From Scatomonas sp963928055 (GTDB lineage Bacteria > Bacillota > Clostridia > Lachnospirales > Lachnospiraceae): a stretch of DNA of 64,000 bases. Under the pieces are notes generated by a model. That model was not told the origin of the DNA and searched no databases. It saw nothing but the letters and a program-made list of their open reading frames with translations. The DNA lies in NCBI GenBank assembly GCA_963928055.1, contig CAWVDN010000001.1:806001-870000 (forward strand), in the 5' to 3' direction. Shown here piece by piece: positions 33,184 to 41,829 of this stretch (its first letter is position 1; every line of letters begins with the position of its first letter). The position numbers and the translations under genes were made by a program.

Positions 33184-33582
33184 TTATGCCTCCTGGTTTT
33201 TCTCTTCCAGGAACAGTTTCCTGGTAACAAAATTATATATCATTACAAGGGCGGTGGCGATCACCTTAGCCGCCACATAATAAATCTTCAGACCGTCCAC
33301 GGTACCCCACATGATCAGCTGATTCAGAAGGAGGCCCGTCACGCTGAGGATCAAAAAGATCAAAAACTCCCTGAGCCGGCTGGTTTCCTTTTTCCCGTGA
33401 AAGACGTATTTCATGCTCAGAATGTAATTGGCGACTACCGAAACGGTAAAGGACAACGCGTTGGCGATCAGATAATGGACACTCAGGACTTCCTTCAGGA
33501 ATGTGAGCACCCCGAAATCGATCACCGTACAGATCACGCCCACAATGCCGAAGCGCCAGAGCTGACCGATCAGCTTTTTCAT
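33184..33582 (-). CDS. GtrA family membrane protein
   Basis: A 132-residue protein with four hydrophobic segments. It has the GtrA pattern LWRFGIVGVICTVIDFGVL, then ALSFTVSVVANYILSMKYVF. GtrA proteins are thought to help move or use undecaprenyl-phosphate-linked sugars in cell-surface glycosylation. Its start overlaps the end of the HPr-like gene by four bases, and it is followed at once by the carboxypeptidase gene. It could serve one of the polyprenyl-phosphate GTs in this region. Confidence 0.88.
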   Translation of the reverse strand: MKKLIGQLWRFGIVGVICTVIDFGVLTFLKEVLSVHYLIANALSFTVSVVANYILSMKYVFHGKKETSRLREFLIFLILSVTGLLLNQLIMWGTVDGLKIYYVAAKVIATALVMIYNFVTRKLFLEEKNQEA

Positions 33583-33857
33583 ACAGCTTCCTCCTCTTCT
33601 CCCAGCCCGGCCTCTATGGCTCCGGCTACGCCCCGGAGAGCTTCCTCCTCATCTTCTCCCTCGCAGAGGATCTCGATCTCATCCCCGCACTTTACACAGG
33701 CGCCCAGAACGCTCAGAACGCTCTTGGCGTTGGCTGTCCCGCCCCGATAGCGGAATTCCACCCGGCACTGATATTGAATGGCCTTCTTGCACAGATTGCC
33801 CGCCGGGCGCAGATGGAGCCCCGTAGGGTTTTTGACTGTCACTTTCCTGCTGACCAT
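33579..33857 (-). CDS. HPr-like phosphocarrier protein
   Basis: A 92-residue protein of the PtsH/Crh family. The active His lies in PTGLHLRPAG, and the regulatory serine region appears as NAKSVLSVLGA, where canonical HPr has KSIMGVMSL. The C-terminus is unusually acidic (GEEEEA). Both phosphorylation sites look present, so it could act in sugar transport or in carbon-catabolite signalling. The place between cdaR and a gtrA-like gene, with no PTS gene around, suggests a regulatory role, but that is inference. Confidence 0.88.
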   Translation of the reverse strand: MVSRKVTVKNPTGLHLRPAGNLCKKAIQYQCRVEFRYRGGTANAKSVLSVLGACVKCGDEIEILCEGEDEEEALRGVAGAIEAGLGEEEEAV

Positions 33858-33891
33858 ACTGTTCTCCCCTTTCTTCCGTACAGTCCCGCCC

Positions 33892-35193
33892 TCAGTCTGT
33901 TTTTTCTCTCAGATGCACATAAATGGATACTTTTTCCAGCAGTTCATACCCCTCCGGCAGGGAAATGCTGACCGGCAGCGTGTAATCCCCCGCAGCCCAG
34001 CCGGAGAAATCGATGGAAGCCGATATCTGGGAAACCTGCAGTTCCGCCAGATCCTGCTCCGTTCCCTGCACCCGCACCGGCAGTTCCGCGCTGTCGTAGG
34101 AAACCGTCAGATCCGGATCCAGGTTTTCCGTGGTGATCCGGTCCACATCCAGATCGTACTCCTGGCTGTCCAGCGGGAGCACGGCCACTTTTACCGTTAC
34201 GGTCTCGCTTACATTGGAGGCCCGCATGATATCCTCCGGAAGAAGATCGCTGATCTTGATATCGTCAAATTCCCTGTCGCTGCTGATCCCCTCCACAGAG
34301 ATCAGATCCCCGGGAATGGTAATGACATTTCCATTCTGCTTCAGTTCTTCCAAGGCCTCATCGGTTCCCGCCACGGCGATCTCTTCCGGCGTGGTGGTGA
34401 TATCGGAGATCTGATAACCTTCCGCGGGTTCCCCTTCCGTCTCTACCTGGAACCGGATCCCCGTGCGCTTTTTCCACAGTTCCACCTGCACCTCGATCTC
34501 CGGGATCCCGCTGCCGTCGAAGCTCAGGTCGTCCTCCAAAGTGGTAGCGGACAGTTCATTGCCTGCCGTATCAAAGATATGCAGCTCCGCGGTCACCTCG
34601 CCGCTGGCGGCCATGCCGCTGACGCTGATCTCCGCCACGACGCTGTCAATGGAGCGGATGATGGATTCCGGTCCGCTGACCGTCACCGTATCCATGCTGG
34701 CCCGCAGTCTTCCGATCTCGTAATCCTTATCCGGTTTTGTGCCTCCGGTGTCCACGGAAATAGCAAATTCCTGACTGGCGATATTTTCAATGGTGATGGG
34801 GATGGTCTGCCTGGGCAGGGTGATGTCCTCCCTGCTGATCCCCGGACAGCTGGCCGACAGCGGCACATACACGTAGGGGGTGGAATTCATATCCACGATC
34901 TGGGTCAGATCCGCCGTTACCAGGATATCCTCCGCGTTCAGATCTCTCACCGCGGACCGGTTGCCCTCCACGATCACGCTGATGGTTTTGTACTGATCGT
35001 CGATGTGGTAGACTCTTTTGCCGTTGGCCACGTAGGAACCGTTCCTCACCTGGATCTCCACTCCGGAAATGGAGCGCTGCACAATGGGATCGTTGTAATC
35101 CACCACCATGTACCAGATCACCACGGCAATGACCACGGAAATGATCTTCAATGCCAGATTGTCCGTCAGCTTACTGAGCAGATTTTTTTTCAT
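33892..35193 (-). CDS. cdaR: YbbR-domain regulator of diadenylate cyclase
   Basis: A 433-residue membrane-anchored protein. A single N-terminal membrane segment (LALKIISVVIAVVIWYMVV) precedes several YbbR repeats of about 80 residues, each with a VTADL- or VSGPES-like strand. CdaR binds CdaA and modulates c-di-AMP production. The ATG at 35193 follows AGGAGCGGAGAA and overlaps the end of cdaA by 23 bases, so expression is coupled. Confidence 0.93.
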   Translation of the reverse strand: MKKNLLSKLTDNLALKIISVVIAVVIWYMVVDYNDPIVQRSISGVEIQVRNGSYVANGKRVYHIDDQYKTISVIVEGNRSAVRDLNAEDILVTADLTQIVDMNSTPYVYVPLSASCPGISREDITLPRQTIPITIENIASQEFAISVDTGGTKPDKDYEIGRLRASMDTVTVSGPESIIRSIDSVVAEISVSGMAASGEVTAELHIFDTAGNELSATTLEDDLSFDGSGIPEIEVQVELWKKRTGIRFQVETEGEPAEGYQISDITTTPEEIAVAGTDEALEELKQNGNVITIPGDLISVEGISSDREFDDIKISDLLPEDIMRASNVSETVTVKVAVLPLDSQEYDLDVDRITTENLDPDLTVSYDSAELPVRVQGTEQDLAELQVSQISASIDFSGWAAGDYTLPVSISLPEGYELLEKVSIYVHLREKTD

Positions 35194-36058
35194 TTCTTCT
35201 CCGCTCCTTTCTCTTCTGCCTGGAACTGTCCGCATTTACGATCTTCTGCGCCTTATACAGCTGCTCCCGCAGCTCGTTTAAAGAAACTCCCGTATGGAGT
35301 TCCCCGTCCATGGCGTAAGATACGTGCCCCGTCTCCTCGGACACAATGATGGTCAGGGAGTCGCTGATCTCGCTGATGCCCACCCCGGCCCTGTGCCTGG
35401 TCCCCAGATCCTTGTTCAGGTTGGGGTTGTCCGTCAGGGGCAGATAACAGGTGGCCGCCACCACTCTGTCTCCACGCACAATAACCGCTCCGTCATGAAG
35501 CGGTGTATTGTGTTCAAAAATATTGATCAGAAGCTGGGAGGTAAGGACGGCGTCCACGGGAATACCGGTCTTTTCGTACTCCTCCAGCTTCACGTCCCTT
35601 TCCACAACGATCAGGGCGCCGGTCTTGACCTCCGCCATGTCGAAGCAGGCTTCCACCAGTTCCGATACCGTCTTGTCGCTGAAGCGCTGGTTGTTATCCG
35701 CGCTGCTGCCCCAGGTCATGATATTGGTGATGGGATTCTTGTGGCCCATCTGTTCCAGGACCCGGCGCAGCTCCGGCTGAAAGATAATGATCACCGCCAT
35801 AATGGCGATCATGCCCATATTGCTGAACACCCAGATGATCACATCCATGTTCAGCAGGTTGGCGATCACCACGAAGATCACGATCAGCAGGATGCCTTTC
35901 AGCAGCATATAAGCTCTGGTATTTTTCAGCCAGAGGATAAAGTGATAGACAAAATACGCGATCAGAAGCACCTGAATAATGTCAATGATCTCGATCTGCT
36001 TGGGCGGTTCCAGCCATGTCAGTACATGTACCCGAAACCAGTTTCTGACTGCATCCAT
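35171..36058 (-). CDS. cdaA: Diadenylate cyclase CdaA
   Basis: A 295-residue enzyme that makes c-di-AMP from two ATP. It has three N-terminal membrane segments, including IIDIIQVLLIAYFVYHFIL and LLIVIFVVIANLL. The DisA_N catalytic domain follows, with DGAVIVRGDRVVAA and the RHR motif in GTRHRAGVGISE. The start at 36058 has AGGAGGG six bases upstream; earlier in-frame codons lie upstream of this site and are rejected. c-di-AMP controls potassium uptake and wall integrity in Firmicutes. The usual partner cdaR is next. glmM is not in the window. Confidence 0.96.
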   Translation of the reverse strand: MDAVRNWFRVHVLTWLEPPKQIEIIDIIQVLLIAYFVYHFILWLKNTRAYMLLKGILLIVIFVVIANLLNMDVIIWVFSNMGMIAIMAVIIIFQPELRRVLEQMGHKNPITNIMTWGSSADNNQRFSDKTVSELVEACFDMAEVKTGALIVVERDVKLEEYEKTGIPVDAVLTSQLLINIFEHNTPLHDGAVIVRGDRVVAATCYLPLTDNPNLNKDLGTRHRAGVGISEISDSLTIIVSEETGHVSYAMDGELHTGVSLNELREQLYKAQKIVNADSSRQKRKERRRNEKKSAQ

Positions 36059-36105
36059 GCCATCCCTCCTTTCCTCCGGCCCCTGTGTTCTCCCTTTCAG
36101 GCAGA

Positions 36106-37158
36106 TCACAGATCCTTCAGTGTCTCTTCCAGCTTTTCTCCATAGTCCACCTGGCCGCCGCTGCCGGCTTCCCCGGCTTCCTCCCCGGGATCCAGCGGCT
36201 GGTACGCATCGTCATCTTTCAGGGGAGCGCTTACCGGAGGTTCCCGGAAAGCTTCCCGGCCGCCCCGGGGGAGCATGCCCCGTTTGGGGACCGCTTTCAC
36301 AAAGTAATAATATTCATCATCCTCAAACTTCAGCCTCCGGCTTCCCCGGTAATCCGGCTGATACACAAAAACGGACAGCAGCCAGACAAGCGCAGCCGCT
36401 CCGATGGTTCCGAAGATCACCGCCGGCACAGAAAGCTCCCCGCCGGCAAAGATCCCGCCGGCCAGAGCGATCAGCAGATAAACGGCGGCGCCAACGCCTA
36501 CGGAGATCGTCTCCACATGATCGACATCCAGTTTCCGCACGGAGCTTACCAGCAGCGCTGCCGCCGCAGCCGCCAGGACCAGCACCCAGAGCTCCGGATC
36601 CCGGAAGAGGCCGTTTCCCATGGTCTCAAAGATATCCAGGGCGCCTGCTTCCCCGCCCTGATAAAGGGCGGCCACATCGGTGCGGATCACATGGAGGAAC
36701 TGCCAGGCCACAACTCCCAGCGCCGCCGAAAGGGCAGACACCGGTCCTCTCAGCATACCGAGGGCCAGGGGCGCCGCCGCGGGGATCCGCAGAAAGAAAG
36801 CCGCCGGCGTCAGCACCAGGGCCAGGGCGTCCCCGGGAACAAAGCGGAAATACAGCAGAGCCGTAAGCAGGAACAGGATCACCGCGCTGATGCCCGCTTC
36901 CAGTCCCAATCCGAAGCAGTGGGCTGCGCAGAGTACAAAGCTGAAGACCACGATGCCGTTCAGGGGCAGCACCGCCGAGATCAGGGCCAGCACCAGCACT
37001 ACGAAAATATTGTTCAGGACCGCCATGTAGCCCAGCAGATGACTGATCCCTGCGTAAACCGCCAGCGCCAAAAGAAATTTCAGCGCGGGAAGTATATAGA
37101 TGTCATACTGCGCATATAAGTCCTCCAGTTTTTTCCGGAGATCGTCAATCTTCGTCAT
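36106..37158 (-). CDS. Uncharacterised multi-spanning membrane protein upstream of cdaA
   Basis: A 350-residue protein I do not recognise. It has about eight hydrophobic segments through residue 265 (for example FVVLVLALISAVLPLNGIVV). A cytoplasmic-looking acidic tail of about 85 residues follows, with FEDDEYYYFVKAVPK and later DYGEKLEETLKDL. It overlaps the preceding gene by 14 bases and precedes cdaA by 47 bases. The position suggests a link to c-di-AMP or wall homeostasis. Confidence 0.75.
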   Translation of the reverse strand: MTKIDDLRKKLEDLYAQYDIYILPALKFLLALAVYAGISHLLGYMAVLNNIFVVLVLALISAVLPLNGIVVFSFVLCAAHCFGLGLEAGISAVILFLLTALLYFRFVPGDALALVLTPAAFFLRIPAAAPLALGMLRGPVSALSAALGVVAWQFLHVIRTDVAALYQGGEAGALDIFETMGNGLFRDPELWVLVLAAAAAALLVSSVRKLDVDHVETISVGVGAAVYLLIALAGGIFAGGELSVPAVIFGTIGAAALVWLLSVFVYQPDYRGSRRLKFEDDEYYYFVKAVPKRGMLPRGGREAFREPPVSAPLKDDDAYQPLDPGEEAGEAGSGGQVDYGEKLEETLKDL

Positions 37159-37570
37159 CCTCTAATCCTCCTGCCAGAAGCTGTTCATCCCTGTACATCT
37201 GTTCCAGGGCTTTCAGCCTGCCATAATATTTTTTTACCCGCTCCAGAGCCCGGCCGTAGCGGATCCTGGAAATGGTATAGGCCAGCACCGAATAAAAAGC
37301 GAGCACAAACAGATAGCCGATCAGCGCCGCGCCCAGCAGCGGCAGAAACTCCATCTCGCTTAAGAGTCCCAGGCTCTGCCGGAGATTGCACAGCACAAAC
37401 CCGGCCAGCAGCAGCACATAGGCAATGGTGGCCAGGAAAAAATTCTTGATCATCGTAAAGGCCGCGTAATCCTTTTCCGTAAATTTTGTGATCTTCAGAT
37501 CGCGGCTGCCGATCCCTTGTTCGTATTCCGCCAGCTGAAACATCAGCCGGATCCTTTCTTCATCCAACAT
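37145..37570 (-). CDS. Small uncharacterised membrane protein, first gene of the cdaA operon
   Basis: A 141-residue protein with two membrane segments (IKNFFLATIAYVLLLAGFVL and LLGAALIGYLFVLAFYSVLA). A charged helical C-terminus follows (RALERVKKYYGRLKALEQMY), ending in LEDDED. GAGGTG precedes the ATG. It is the first gene after the promoter at 37656-37684 and overlaps the next gene. No known function; the pair may form a complex. Confidence 0.75.
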   Translation of the reverse strand: MLDEERIRLMFQLAEYEQGIGSRDLKITKFTEKDYAAFTMIKNFFLATIAYVLLLAGFVLCNLRQSLGLLSEMEFLPLLGAALIGYLFVLAFYSVLAYTISRIRYGRALERVKKYYGRLKALEQMYRDEQLLAGGLEDDED

Positions 37571-37601
37571 AACCGCACCTCGTCAAACCTTCCCTTTTTC
37601 A

Positions 37602-37631
37602 TGCTCCCTTCGGAGCAGCCCGGGTACCCGG
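37602..37631 (-). promoter_or_regulatory. Two adjacent leader inverted repeats
   Basis: CCGGGTACCCGG (37620-37631) is a 12-base palindrome, and TGCTCC / GGAGCA (37602-37617) forms a hairpin with a four-base loop. Both lie in the leader between the promoter and the start at 37570. No T-run follows. Confidence 0.4.
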
Positions 37632-37655
37632 ACCGGATTGCACGTATGCGCAATT

Positions 37656-37684
37656 ATTATACCATACTTATACAAGTCTGCAAA
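37656..37684 (-). promoter_or_regulatory. Promoter of the cdaA operon
   Basis: TTTGCA (37684-37679), a 17-base spacer and a perfect TATAAT (37661-37656) with an extended TG lie on the minus strand, 86 bases before the start at 37570. Confidence 0.75.
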
Positions 37685-37712
37685 GGCATTTATCAAATTC
37701 ACCGGCCGCGCC

Positions 37713-38432
37713 CTAATCGGTTCCCGGCGTCACACAGACGCAGAGAGAATACACCCGCTCCGCGCCGGCCGCTTTCAGGACGCCGGCCACGGCATCCACG
37801 GTGCTTCCGGTGGTAAAGATATCGTCCAGGATCAGCGCTCTTTTCCAGGGACGGATGCCTTTTCCGGGGGCAAAGGCCATCGCCAGGTTTTTTCTTCGCT
37901 CGTGGCTGTCCAGGGATTTCTGGGCGGCCGTCTTTTTCCGCCGGATCACCGCATCCGCCGCCACCGGCACATCCAGAAGTTCTCCCAGCCTGTCCGCCAG
38001 CACCTGGGCCTGGTTGTATCCCCGCTTCAGCAACCGTTCCCGGTGAATGGGCACCGGGATCAGCACCTGAGGATCCCAGCGCCGGATCTGGTCCGCGAAG
38101 AGTTTTTCCATGGCCCGGCTGTAAAACCGGGCGTATTCCTGCCGTCCCCGGTACTTGAACCGGAGAACGGACTGTCTGTAGATCCCCTCATAGGGAAAAA
38201 GCGCCAGATTCCGTTCAAAGGCAGGATGTCTCCGGCGGCAGCTGCCGCAGAATTCCCCTTCTTCCCCCTCCAGAGGCTTTCCGCAGCGAAAGCACCGGGG
38301 CTCCCGGATAAATTCCGCCTTTTTCCCGCAGCTTCCGCAGAGCAGTGGCTCGTGTTCTCCCAGGATCCCGTCGCAGAGGGGACATCTTCTGGGATACAGA
38401 AGTTCTGACATTTTCAGAAGAATTTTTTTCAA
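37713..38432 (-). CDS. comFC: ComF family phosphoribosyltransferase-like protein
   Basis: A 239-residue protein. The N-terminal double zinc ribbon has CPLCDG, CGSCGKK, CFRCGK and CGSC. The C-terminal phosphoribosyltransferase fold carries the PRPP-loop motif ALILDDIFTTGSTVDA. ComFC takes part in DNA uptake during competence in Bacillus. The chosen start is a TTG at 38432, which overlaps the recD2 stop (TTGA) and has AAAGGA just upstream. An ATG at 38411 lacks a ribosome site. Coupling to a helicase gene fits DNA processing. Confidence 0.88.
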   Translation of the reverse strand: MKKILLKMSELLYPRRCPLCDGILGEHEPLLCGSCGKKAEFIREPRCFRCGKPLEGEEGEFCGSCRRRHPAFERNLALFPYEGIYRQSVLRFKYRGRQEYARFYSRAMEKLFADQIRRWDPQVLIPVPIHRERLLKRGYNQAQVLADRLGELLDVPVAADAVIRRKKTAAQKSLDSHERRKNLAMAFAPGKGIRPWKRALILDDIFTTGSTVDAVAGVLKAAGAERVYSLCVCVTPGTD

Positions 38433-40714
38433 GAGATTCCTTTCTCCCCCGTCTCTCTTCTCTCCTCCGGCTGACTCCGGAGTTCTCCCGCTTCCCGGAT
38501 CCTCTGGGCCAGGGTGGTGTAGCGGTTTTCTTCCATCTGATTGTCGATCATCGCCTGGAAGGTTTCCTGGCTTCCGGTAAGGACCACGCATTTCCTGGCC
38601 CTGGTTACCGCCGTGTACAGCAGGTTCCTGGTCATCAGCATCCTGGGGCCTCCCAGCAGAGGGATCACCACCGCGGGATATTCGCTGCCCTGGGCTTTAT
38701 GTATGGTGGCCGCGTAGGCCAGTTCCAGTTCATCCAGCTGCTTAAAGCTGTAGTCCACGTAGCGGTTCTCATCGAAGACCACCGTCAGGATCTCCGCGTA
38801 GGTATTGATGGAATCGATCACGCCGAGATCCCCGTTAAAGACTCCCAGGCCTTTCTGGACGGCGATCCCGTACTGTCCCCGGATCTCCCATTCCAGCTGG
38901 TAATTGTTTTTGATCTGCATCACCTTGTCCCCCTGGCGGAAGACGCCGCTGCCGCTTTCCTTTTCCGGTTTGTCCGGAGAGGGCGGATTCAGATATCTCT
39001 GCAGGAGCTCATTGAGGCGCTCTACCCCCAGCGACCCCTTCCGCATGGGGGTCAGCACCTGGATCTCCTGGGGCTTCGCCCCCACGTAGCCGGGAAGCTT
39101 CCTGGCGATCAGCGTCAGGATCACCTTCTGGATCACCTGGATATCATTTCTTTTCAGGAAAAAGAAATCCCGGCTCTGATTGTCCAGACTGACCTTTTCG
39201 CCTTTCTGGATCCGGTGGGCGTTGACTACGATATCGCTTTCCCGGGCCTGGCGGAAGATCGTTACCAGTTCCACCACAGGAAAGGCGCCTGAATGGATCA
39301 TATCTTTCAGCACGCTGCCGGGCCCCACGCTGGGCAGCTGATGCATGTCCCCTACCAGGATCAGCCGTGTGCCCGGGACCACCGCCGAAAGCAGGGCGTG
39401 CATGAGATAGATATCCACCATGGACATTTCATCCACAATGATCACATCCGCCTCCAGGGGATTTTCCGCGTTTCTCTCAAAGCGCACATTGGCTGAAGAT
39501 TCCTCCATGACCCCGGAAAGCTCCAGGAGCCGGTGGATGGTAGAGGCCTCGTGTCCGGTGGCTTCCGTCATGCGCTTGGCTGCCCTTCCCGTAGGCGCCG
39601 CCAGAGCGATCTCCAGACCTTCCCCCTCAAAATAGCGGATCATGGTGTTGATGGTGGTGGTCTTTCCCGTTCCCGGTCCGCCGGTGAGGATCATCACCCC
39701 GTGTTCCGCCGCCCGTACCACCGCCTCTTTCTGCCCCTGATCCAGGGTGATGCCGTTCTGCTTTTCAATCTGTCCGATCCGCCGCCGGACAGCCTCCTCG
39801 TCCTCCGCGCAGAGAATGTTCAATTCCTGCAGCATACGGGCTGTATTCAGTTCCAGATAATATGCCTGGCTGGTATAAACGTTGACAGACGGCTCCCGGC
39901 CCTCCCGTTTCTCCTCCTTCAGAATGATCTTCCGGTCTATGGCCATGTCCATCAGATATTTGTCCATCAGATCCTGCCGGATCCCCAGCAGCTCCCCGGT
40001 CCTGTACAGGAGTTCCTGCCTGGGGAGATAGAGATGTCCCTGAGAAGCAGCCTGACTCAGCACGTAATAAAGGCCGCTCCGTATCCGGTATTCCGAGTCC
40101 ACCCGGATGCCGGTCTTTTCCGCGATCTCGTCGGCTATGCGGAATCCCACGCCCTGGATATCCTCTGCCAGCTTGTAGGGATTTTCTTTCAGGACGCTGT
40201 AAAGCCGGTCCTGATACTGATTATAGATCTTGATCCCCAGAGAGAGGGAGATGCCGTACTGGGCCAGAAAGATCATGGCGTTCTGCATCTGGGATCTTTC
40301 CATCATCTGCTCCCCGATCTCCCGGGCTTTCCTGTCGCTGATGCCCTTTACCTCCGCCAGGCGCTCCGGCTCTTCCTCCATGATCCGCAGGGTGTCCTCG
40401 CCGAATCGGCGGACGATCCTGGCGGCCAGCGCCGCCCCGATGCCCTTGATGGCCCCGCTGCCCAGATACCGTTCCAGGGCCAGACCGCCCTGGGGGATCT
40501 TCACCCGGCTGGTAACGGCCCGGAACTGTTTTCCGTAGGTGGGATGGCTGGTGTATTCTCCCTCCGCTTCCAGATATTCTCCTTCGTGTACAGACTGGAA
40601 GATGCCTACGCAGGTCAGCTCCCCTTCCCGGCGGGTAAGCGTCAGGACCGTATAGCCGTTTTCCTCATTTCTGTATACGATGTGTTCTACATATCCTTCG
40701 ATTTTATCCTGCAT
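38429..40714 (-). CDS. recD2: RecD2-like ATP-dependent 5'-3' DNA helicase
   Basis: A 761-residue SF1B helicase. An N-terminal OB-like and helix-hairpin-helix part (LAEVKGISDRKAREIG) precedes Walker A (GGPGTGKTTTINTM), motif II (VDEMSMVD), motif III (LVGDMHQLPSVGPG) and the C-terminal AATIHKAQGSEY. RecD2 works outside RecBCD in Firmicutes in repair and fork metabolism. Its length fits the family. It starts eight bases after mreB and overlaps comFC by four bases. Confidence 0.94.
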   Translation of the reverse strand: MQDKIEGYVEHIVYRNEENGYTVLTLTRREGELTCVGIFQSVHEGEYLEAEGEYTSHPTYGKQFRAVTSRVKIPQGGLALERYLGSGAIKGIGAALAARIVRRFGEDTLRIMEEEPERLAEVKGISDRKAREIGEQMMERSQMQNAMIFLAQYGISLSLGIKIYNQYQDRLYSVLKENPYKLAEDIQGVGFRIADEIAEKTGIRVDSEYRIRSGLYYVLSQAASQGHLYLPRQELLYRTGELLGIRQDLMDKYLMDMAIDRKIILKEEKREGREPSVNVYTSQAYYLELNTARMLQELNILCAEDEEAVRRRIGQIEKQNGITLDQGQKEAVVRAAEHGVMILTGGPGTGKTTTINTMIRYFEGEGLEIALAAPTGRAAKRMTEATGHEASTIHRLLELSGVMEESSANVRFERNAENPLEADVIIVDEMSMVDIYLMHALLSAVVPGTRLILVGDMHQLPSVGPGSVLKDMIHSGAFPVVELVTIFRQARESDIVVNAHRIQKGEKVSLDNQSRDFFFLKRNDIQVIQKVILTLIARKLPGYVGAKPQEIQVLTPMRKGSLGVERLNELLQRYLNPPSPDKPEKESGSGVFRQGDKVMQIKNNYQLEWEIRGQYGIAVQKGLGVFNGDLGVIDSINTYAEILTVVFDENRYVDYSFKQLDELELAYAATIHKAQGSEYPAVVIPLLGGPRMLMTRNLLYTAVTRARKCVVLTGSQETFQAMIDNQMEENRYTTLAQRIREAGELRSQPEERRETGEKGIS

Positions 40715-40722
40715 GTTCTCAC

Positions 40723-41718
40723 TTATCTATTTTCAAATTTACTCATGATCTCCAAGTACTGGCCGGTTCCCAGGGCTACCGCCGCGATGGGATTCTCCGC
40801 CGTCATGGTATTGATCCCCGTTCTGCCCCCGATGACCTCCTCCAGGCCGTTGAGCAGCGCTCCGCCCCCGGTCAAGACGATGCCCCGCTCCGACACATCC
40901 GCCGCCAGCTCCGGAGGCGTTTTTTCCAGAACACTGTGGACCGCCTCCACGATCTGTCCTACGGATTCCCCAAGAGCTTCCCGGGTCTCCTCCGCGGACA
41001 GTTCCACGGTTTTGGGAAGTCCTGTGACCACGTTGCGGCCCTTGATCTCCATGGTGGGGTTTTCCGCCCCGGAAGCCGCGGTGCCGATGCGGATCTTTAC
41101 GCCCTCCGCCGTCTGCTCCCCGATGAACAGGCCGTGATTTTTTCTGACGTAGCGGATGATGGCCTCGTTAAAATTGTCCCCCGCCACCCGGATGGAGGAG
41201 GACACCACGATCCCGCCCAGGGAGAGTACCGCGATATCCGTGGTGCCTCCGCCGATGTCCACGATCATATTCCCGCAGGGACGGGTGATGTCGATCCCCG
41301 CGCCGATCGCCGCCGCGATGGGCTCCTCGATCAGAGTCACTTCCCTGGCTCCCGCCTGGTAGGTGGCGTCCTCCACCGCCCGGCGCTCCACATCCGTCAC
41401 GCCGCTTGGCACGCAGATGACGATCCTGGGTTTCCGGAACCCCCTGCGGCCCATGGCCTTCTGTATAAAATAATGAAGCATTCTTTCCGTGATCATGTAA
41501 TCGGAGATCACCCCCTGCCTCAGAGGCCGGATGGCCATGATATTTCCCGGAGTCCTTCCGATCATCTGCCGGGCCTCCTCGCCGATGGCCCTTATCTTGT
41601 CCGCGTCTTTGTCGTAGGCCACCACGGAGGGCTCCTTCAGCACGATCCCTTTTCCTTTTACGTAAACCAGGATACTGGATGTTCCCAGATCGATCCCTAT
41701 ATCTGTCGCAGCTGCCAT
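40723..41718 (-). CDS. mreB: MreB/Mbl rod-shape protein
   Basis: A 331-residue actin-like cytoskeletal ATPase. It has the phosphate 1 motif DIGIDLGTSSILVYVKG, VCVPSGVTDVERRAVEDA, VDIGGGTTDIAVL for phosphate 2 and VLTGGGALLNGL for the adenosine site. It directs peptidoglycan synthesis along the side wall. It could be an Mbl paralogue, since mreC and mreD do not follow. It has its own leader, and recD2 starts eight bases downstream. Confidence 0.93.
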   Translation of the reverse strand: MAAATDIGIDLGTSSILVYVKGKGIVLKEPSVVAYDKDADKIRAIGEEARQMIGRTPGNIMAIRPLRQGVISDYMITERMLHYFIQKAMGRRGFRKPRIVICVPSGVTDVERRAVEDATYQAGAREVTLIEEPIAAAIGAGIDITRPCGNMIVDIGGGTTDIAVLSLGGIVVSSSIRVAGDNFNEAIIRYVRKNHGLFIGEQTAEGVKIRIGTAASGAENPTMEIKGRNVVTGLPKTVELSAEETREALGESVGQIVEAVHSVLEKTPPELAADVSERGIVLTGGGALLNGLEEVIGGRTGINTMTAENPIAAVALGTGQYLEIMSKFENR

Positions 41719-41753
41719 AATAATCCCCTTTCTGCCTGGTTTTCTATCTGTTT

Positions 41754-41771
41754 CCGCGGGATTCCCCGCGG
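41754..41771 (-). promoter_or_regulatory. Leader hairpin of mreB
   Basis: CCGCGGG and CCCGCGG form a perfect seven-pair GC stem with a four-base loop between the -10 box and the mreB start. No T-run follows, so termination is unlikely; it may stabilise the transcript. Confidence 0.5.
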
Positions 41772-41793
41772 GTCTCTCTTTCGCTATCCTCTA

Positions 41794-41822
41794 ATTATAC
41801 TCAAATCAGACCGCAAAAGAAA
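41794..41822 (-). promoter_or_regulatory. Probable mreB promoter
   Basis: A perfect TATAAT is at 41799-41794 on the minus strand, 76 bases before mreB. At 17 bases the -35 is only TTTCTT (41822-41817), a poor match. Confidence 0.45.
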
Positions 41823-41829
41823 GTTCTTT

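Noticed and set aside
37602..37631. Riboswitch, for example for c-di-AMP, in the leader of the cdaA operon
   Set aside because: Only two simple inverted repeats are visible; the conserved multi-stem core of the ydaO type is not present.
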